Shown: positions 39,401 through 40,428 of the stretch, in pieces
How positions within the stretch are numbered: the first letter of the stretch is position 1
How the letters are laid out: every line of letters starts with the position of its first letter
Origin: Ruminococcus sp.
GTDB taxonomy: Bacteria; Bacillota; Clostridia; Oscillospirales; Ruminococcaceae
Direction: 5' to 3'
Assembly: GCA_017517145.1 (NCBI GenBank)
Contig: JAFXAJ010000014.1
Span: 1 to 40,428 of the forward strand
Length of the DNA stretch: 40,428 bases
Made by a program: the position numbers and the translations under genes
The notes under the pieces: generated by a model
What the model was told of the DNA's origin: nothing
Database searches by the model: none
Seen by the model: the letters and a program-made list of their open reading frames with translations, nothing else

Positions 39401-40037
39401 TACGAATATTTGTTATTATAATGATGAACTTGAATTTGGTTCGGTTGATAAATGGATTTTAGGATATAATTATGACGAAAATGGTAATATGTATGATGAA
39501 TACAAACATAATGATACTGTTATTACCGAGGAAGAATATCGCGCTCATGTACATAAATGTGACAATTGCGTATTTTTTAATGATGTTGAATTTTTACTTT
39601 ATCAAACAAATAATCCGCAGGGAAATGAAGAAATTGCAAGGGAAAGGTTATTTACAAATAAATATTCTCCAAGAGATTATTCAACTACTTATTATGCCCA
39701 TACTGATTTAAATTCTGATGGGAAATCGGAGTTAGTAGTGTTATGCAGAGATGAAAACAATATTGAAACAGTAGAAATGTACTCGTTTAATGGCGATGAA
39801 TATGTTTCTTTATTCCGTACAACGGGTATATTTAAATTGGATTTGGCTAATAATAGATTATTTTCTGGATTTGCTGACGGAGACGATATTAAATATATAG
39901 TTGTGAAAACATGGGATAGCGAATGTAATTTAACAACACTAAAATCAATTTCTCAAACAGACGAAGGCTTTAAAGAAACTGTAGCAGAATATGAAGCTTG
40001 TAAGGGCGTTAATCTTGAATATAACCAATGCTGGTAA
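36441..40037 (+). CDS. Large membrane-anchored repeat protein, putative anti-sigma/sensor
   Basis: 1198 residues, of a type I cannot name. A cytoplasmic N-terminus of about 74 residues (ending EVYSRKKSTK) precedes one transmembrane helix (about 78-100, VVNTAAVLGLAVGSVFLV). A Pro/Asp/Thr linker and a very acidic extracellular part follow. That part holds six units of about 165-195 residues, each with an EF-hand-like core: 'AQIDMNGDNVPELI' (near 155), 'GFIDLNGDSVDEMI' (343), 'AYLDINNDSVSELL' (535), 'AYLDINNDSVDELF' (723), 'AYYDINDDSVPELI' (920) and 'AHTDLNSDGKSELV' (1086). Units also share 'NEPCTKEEYEKAMAEYENC'. There is no zinc anti-sigma motif. Translational overlap with the sigma gene suggests it sequesters or signals to it. 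The last third is markedly AT-rich. Confidence 0.8.
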   Translation: MDEKNTVGFDILENAELETIDRIGTDSEMLDEKTKKRILEMTRKRYNDAINSGNSGIYDNTENIVENVEVYSRKKSTKIIMSVVNTAAVLGLAVGSVFLVKNLGRGNNNPDNPLIPPDSTSVGTTETDIETAAVNALDYLVATDEFISSLDYAQIDMNGDNVPELIAQLHYGPYSKVCIFHYADGKYNFVEQLIHCSDEPLICLDEKRIYTFDYECDYDYEFGYGFNCQSYSTWDDELNFTEGDKLERVWGLNEDNTFSYLLNGEIISEDEYKNKSENFVTGTKADVEFKNFYDRYSYMDEVGMTDEERIIRESIFEVIDYRNDPSYTKTFNANEDVYKIRYGFIDLNGDSVDEMIILEDFVGASYINIAYLNGNVYSSIMMGNSEEIRYDAEKHKMYTILDDIEGYKTIIVDYLEGYDFLEYDSGESSIPHDWYSVSFTDDGGYIMYICNNEPCDRAEYEAALAEFEACPEFKVDYTTYSVKYLSENPVQNQPVGLTQEETARNQRIEEYIDELYNQYNVTDEEQFYNCLEIKYAYLDINNDSVSELLISYDFIEAAADAAGIGLNYFDGSKYIPMETMANGDDMKFDLQNRRLYDLVEGHENGYSLFIKTWENVEISHESDFFILRDFYYSGIDPFIGGTGEHVYLRDNEPCTKEEYEKAMAEYENCVGAELNFIPYTVKRESAEKTARDKRLEDEVQDTFKCYEKVIVDLSVDDLKIDYAYLDINNDSVDELFIRSKVLDVPESESTIICFFNGTEYISFIRIVVDEFKFDLQNRKYYEILKANDDDTDYFTLRISTWENVEFSDGDQDALTYFTRLDTYEEGGRFYLHDYSRCTKEEYDKAIAEYENCVGAELNFIPYTVKKSSGDEVQTPNNEETIQTTIAATNKPTQEILDKARDAALEARFDKHDKNNFVSMYYAYYDINDDSVPELIIDNEFNLHWEMEIYKFNSTDFEFKTSVEHTQGVILCKSEKSIEGHAKTPSMVTNICYYNDELEFGSVDKWILGYNYDENGNMYDEYKHNDTVITEEEYRAHVHKCDNCVFFNDVEFLLYQTNNPQGNEEIARERLFTNKYSPRDYSTTYYAHTDLNSDGKSELVVLCRDENNIETVEMYSFNGDEYVSLFRTTGIFKLDLANNRLFSGFADGDDIKYIVVKTWDSECNLTTLKSISQTDEGFKETVAEYEACKGVNLEYNQCW
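38401..38489 (+). repeat. Internal DNA repeat, copy 1 (third repeat unit)
   Basis: An 89-base segment nearly identical to 38950-39038, with four mismatches, all in the first third or the last few bases. It encodes the 'CTKEEYEKAMAEYENC' to 'NFIPYTVK' end of a repeat unit. Confidence 0.85.
38950..39038 (+). repeat. Internal DNA repeat, copy 2 (fourth repeat unit)
   Basis: The second copy of the 89-base segment, 549 bases (183 codons) downstream of the first, in the same frame. Near-identity here contrasts with the weak similarity of the rest of the units, which suggests recent duplication or gene conversion. Confidence 0.85.
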
Positions 40038-40058
40038 AACAAAAGGGTACCGAAATTA

Positions 40059-40104
40059 GGTCGGCACTCATATCGAAGTTTTCAAGAACTGATATGAAAG
40101 ACCT
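40059..40104. other. Nested inverted repeat after the repeat-protein gene
   Basis: AGGTC (40059-40063)/GACCT (40100-40104) encloses TCATATC (40068-40074)/GATATGA (40091-40097), with AGTT/AACT nearer the centre. It sits between the gene's stop and the terminator at 40122. Function unknown. Confidence 0.4.
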
Positions 40105-40121
40105 ATACAGCGGGCTATAAT

Positions 40122-40162
40122 AAAAAGGCAGATACTTCAAAAGAGAGGTATCTGCCTTTTTT
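40122..40162. terminator. Bidirectional terminator between the repeat protein and the dockerin gene
   Basis: AAAAAGGCAGATAC (40122-40135) pairs with GTATCTGCCTTTTT (40148-40161) around a 12-base loop, with a T-run in both directions. Confidence 0.9.
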
Positions 40163-40176
40163 GTTATGAGGTTCCC

Positions 40177-40428
40177 TTATGTTGTGGAAAGTTCAGCATA
40201 TTTCTTGAGCACAGATGATGCATCTGACGCATTGATACTTCCGTCACCATCCCAATCAGCATATCTTTTAGTAATGATATGTGGAGAAATTTTATTATTT
40301 GTAGAAAGCTCAGCGTAAATTTCAAGTATTTTTGATGCGTCGCTTGAATCTAATTTACCGTCGCAATTCACATCGCCTGTGACAACTTCTGTGTCAAAAA
40401 CGCCGTCATTGTCGGGATCGGCATAACA
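40177..40428 (-). CDS. C-terminal dockerin region of a secreted protein (5' end outside window)
   Basis: An open frame runs from the window edge to TAA at 40177-40179, giving 83 residues. Two dockerin EF-hand-like segments are clear: 'GDVNCDGKLDSSDASKILEI' followed by YAELST, and 'ADWDGDGSINASDASSVLKK' followed by YAELSTT at the very end. Before them, 'ADPDNDGVFDTEVVTG' is a Ca-binding, thrombospondin-3-like segment. The module matches that of the LRR-dockerin protein at 12121-13230 (GxxDSSDAS, YxE/YS). The enzyme or binding part lies beyond the window. It faces the sigma/repeat-protein operon. An internal GTG at 40371 is not a plausible start, as the frame is open upstream. Confidence 0.85.
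   Translation of the reverse strand, partial: CYADPDNDGVFDTEVVTGDVNCDGKLDSSDASKILEIYAELSTNNKISPHIITKRYADWDGDGSINASDASSVLKKYAELSTT

Overview
The window looks like low-GC Firmicutes DNA, most likely a Ruminococcus-type member of the Oscillospiraceae. The evidence is AT-rich DNA with canonical TTGACA/TATAAT promoters and AGGAGG ribosome sites, two proteins ending in type I dockerin-like modules, a circularly permuted GH3 beta-glucosidase of the type described in ruminal clostridia, a type III glutamine synthetase, reverse-order rubrerythrin, and Thr-rich or BspA-like surface proteins. No phage, transposase, CRISPR, rRNA or tRNA was seen, so this reads as ordinary chromosome with some accessory pieces. 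Names rest on motifs read by eye; no database search was possible.

Layout. 1-2750: end of yebC, two overlapping GNAT acetyltransferases, a manganese exporter (mntP) and a membrane-anchored metallophosphoesterase. 2754-6196 (minus strand): GH3/NagZ-like lipoprotein, a DUF5662-like protein, a 163-bp near-palindromic MITE-like element, a LacI-type regulator and an unrecognised 62-residue protein. 6438-11066: HtrA protease, an acyl-CoA synthetase, a structured intergenic element and rmuC. 11101-13230 (minus): two secreted surface proteins, one with a sortase-like tail and one LRR-dockerin protein, each behind a consensus promoter. 13374-15165: thrH and a CPBP membrane protease. 15439-17261: rubrerythrin plus an NrdD-tail-like small protein, divergent from a Crp/Fnr regulator, with similar palindromes in both leaders. 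17312-21913: uppP, a VOC protein, the permuted GH3 enzyme and an ArsC/Spx-like protein. 22020-27047: SPFH protein with four zinc ribbons, glmS, a PH-domain protein and an FkbM methyltransferase. 27083-29566 (minus): GntR-ABC-permease-permease operon. 29759-33411: asnB, an HD-domain protein and an aspartate carbamoyltransferase carrying a PyrI-type zinc domain. 33449-35539 (minus): type III glutamine synthetase. 35866-40037: an ECF sigma factor overlapping a 1198-residue membrane-anchored protein with six 'DxNxDSxxEL' repeats. 40177-end (minus): a partial dockerin protein.

How it fits together. Glutamine and nitrogen use recurs (glmS, asnB, pyrB, glnN). Envelope and polysaccharide functions recur too (NagZ-like lipoprotein, uppP, GH3, dockerin and LRR proteins, HtrA, CPBP, ABC exporter). 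The best candidate for an undescribed system is the sigma factor and its translationally overlapping repeat protein. It looks like a transmembrane signalling pair whose large extracellular part is built from Ca-binding-like repeats, and it sits next to a dockerin gene. Second-tier candidates are the PyrB-PyrI zinc-domain fusion, the paired operators of the Crp/rubrerythrin divergon, the MITE-like palindrome and the multi-stem element before rmuC.
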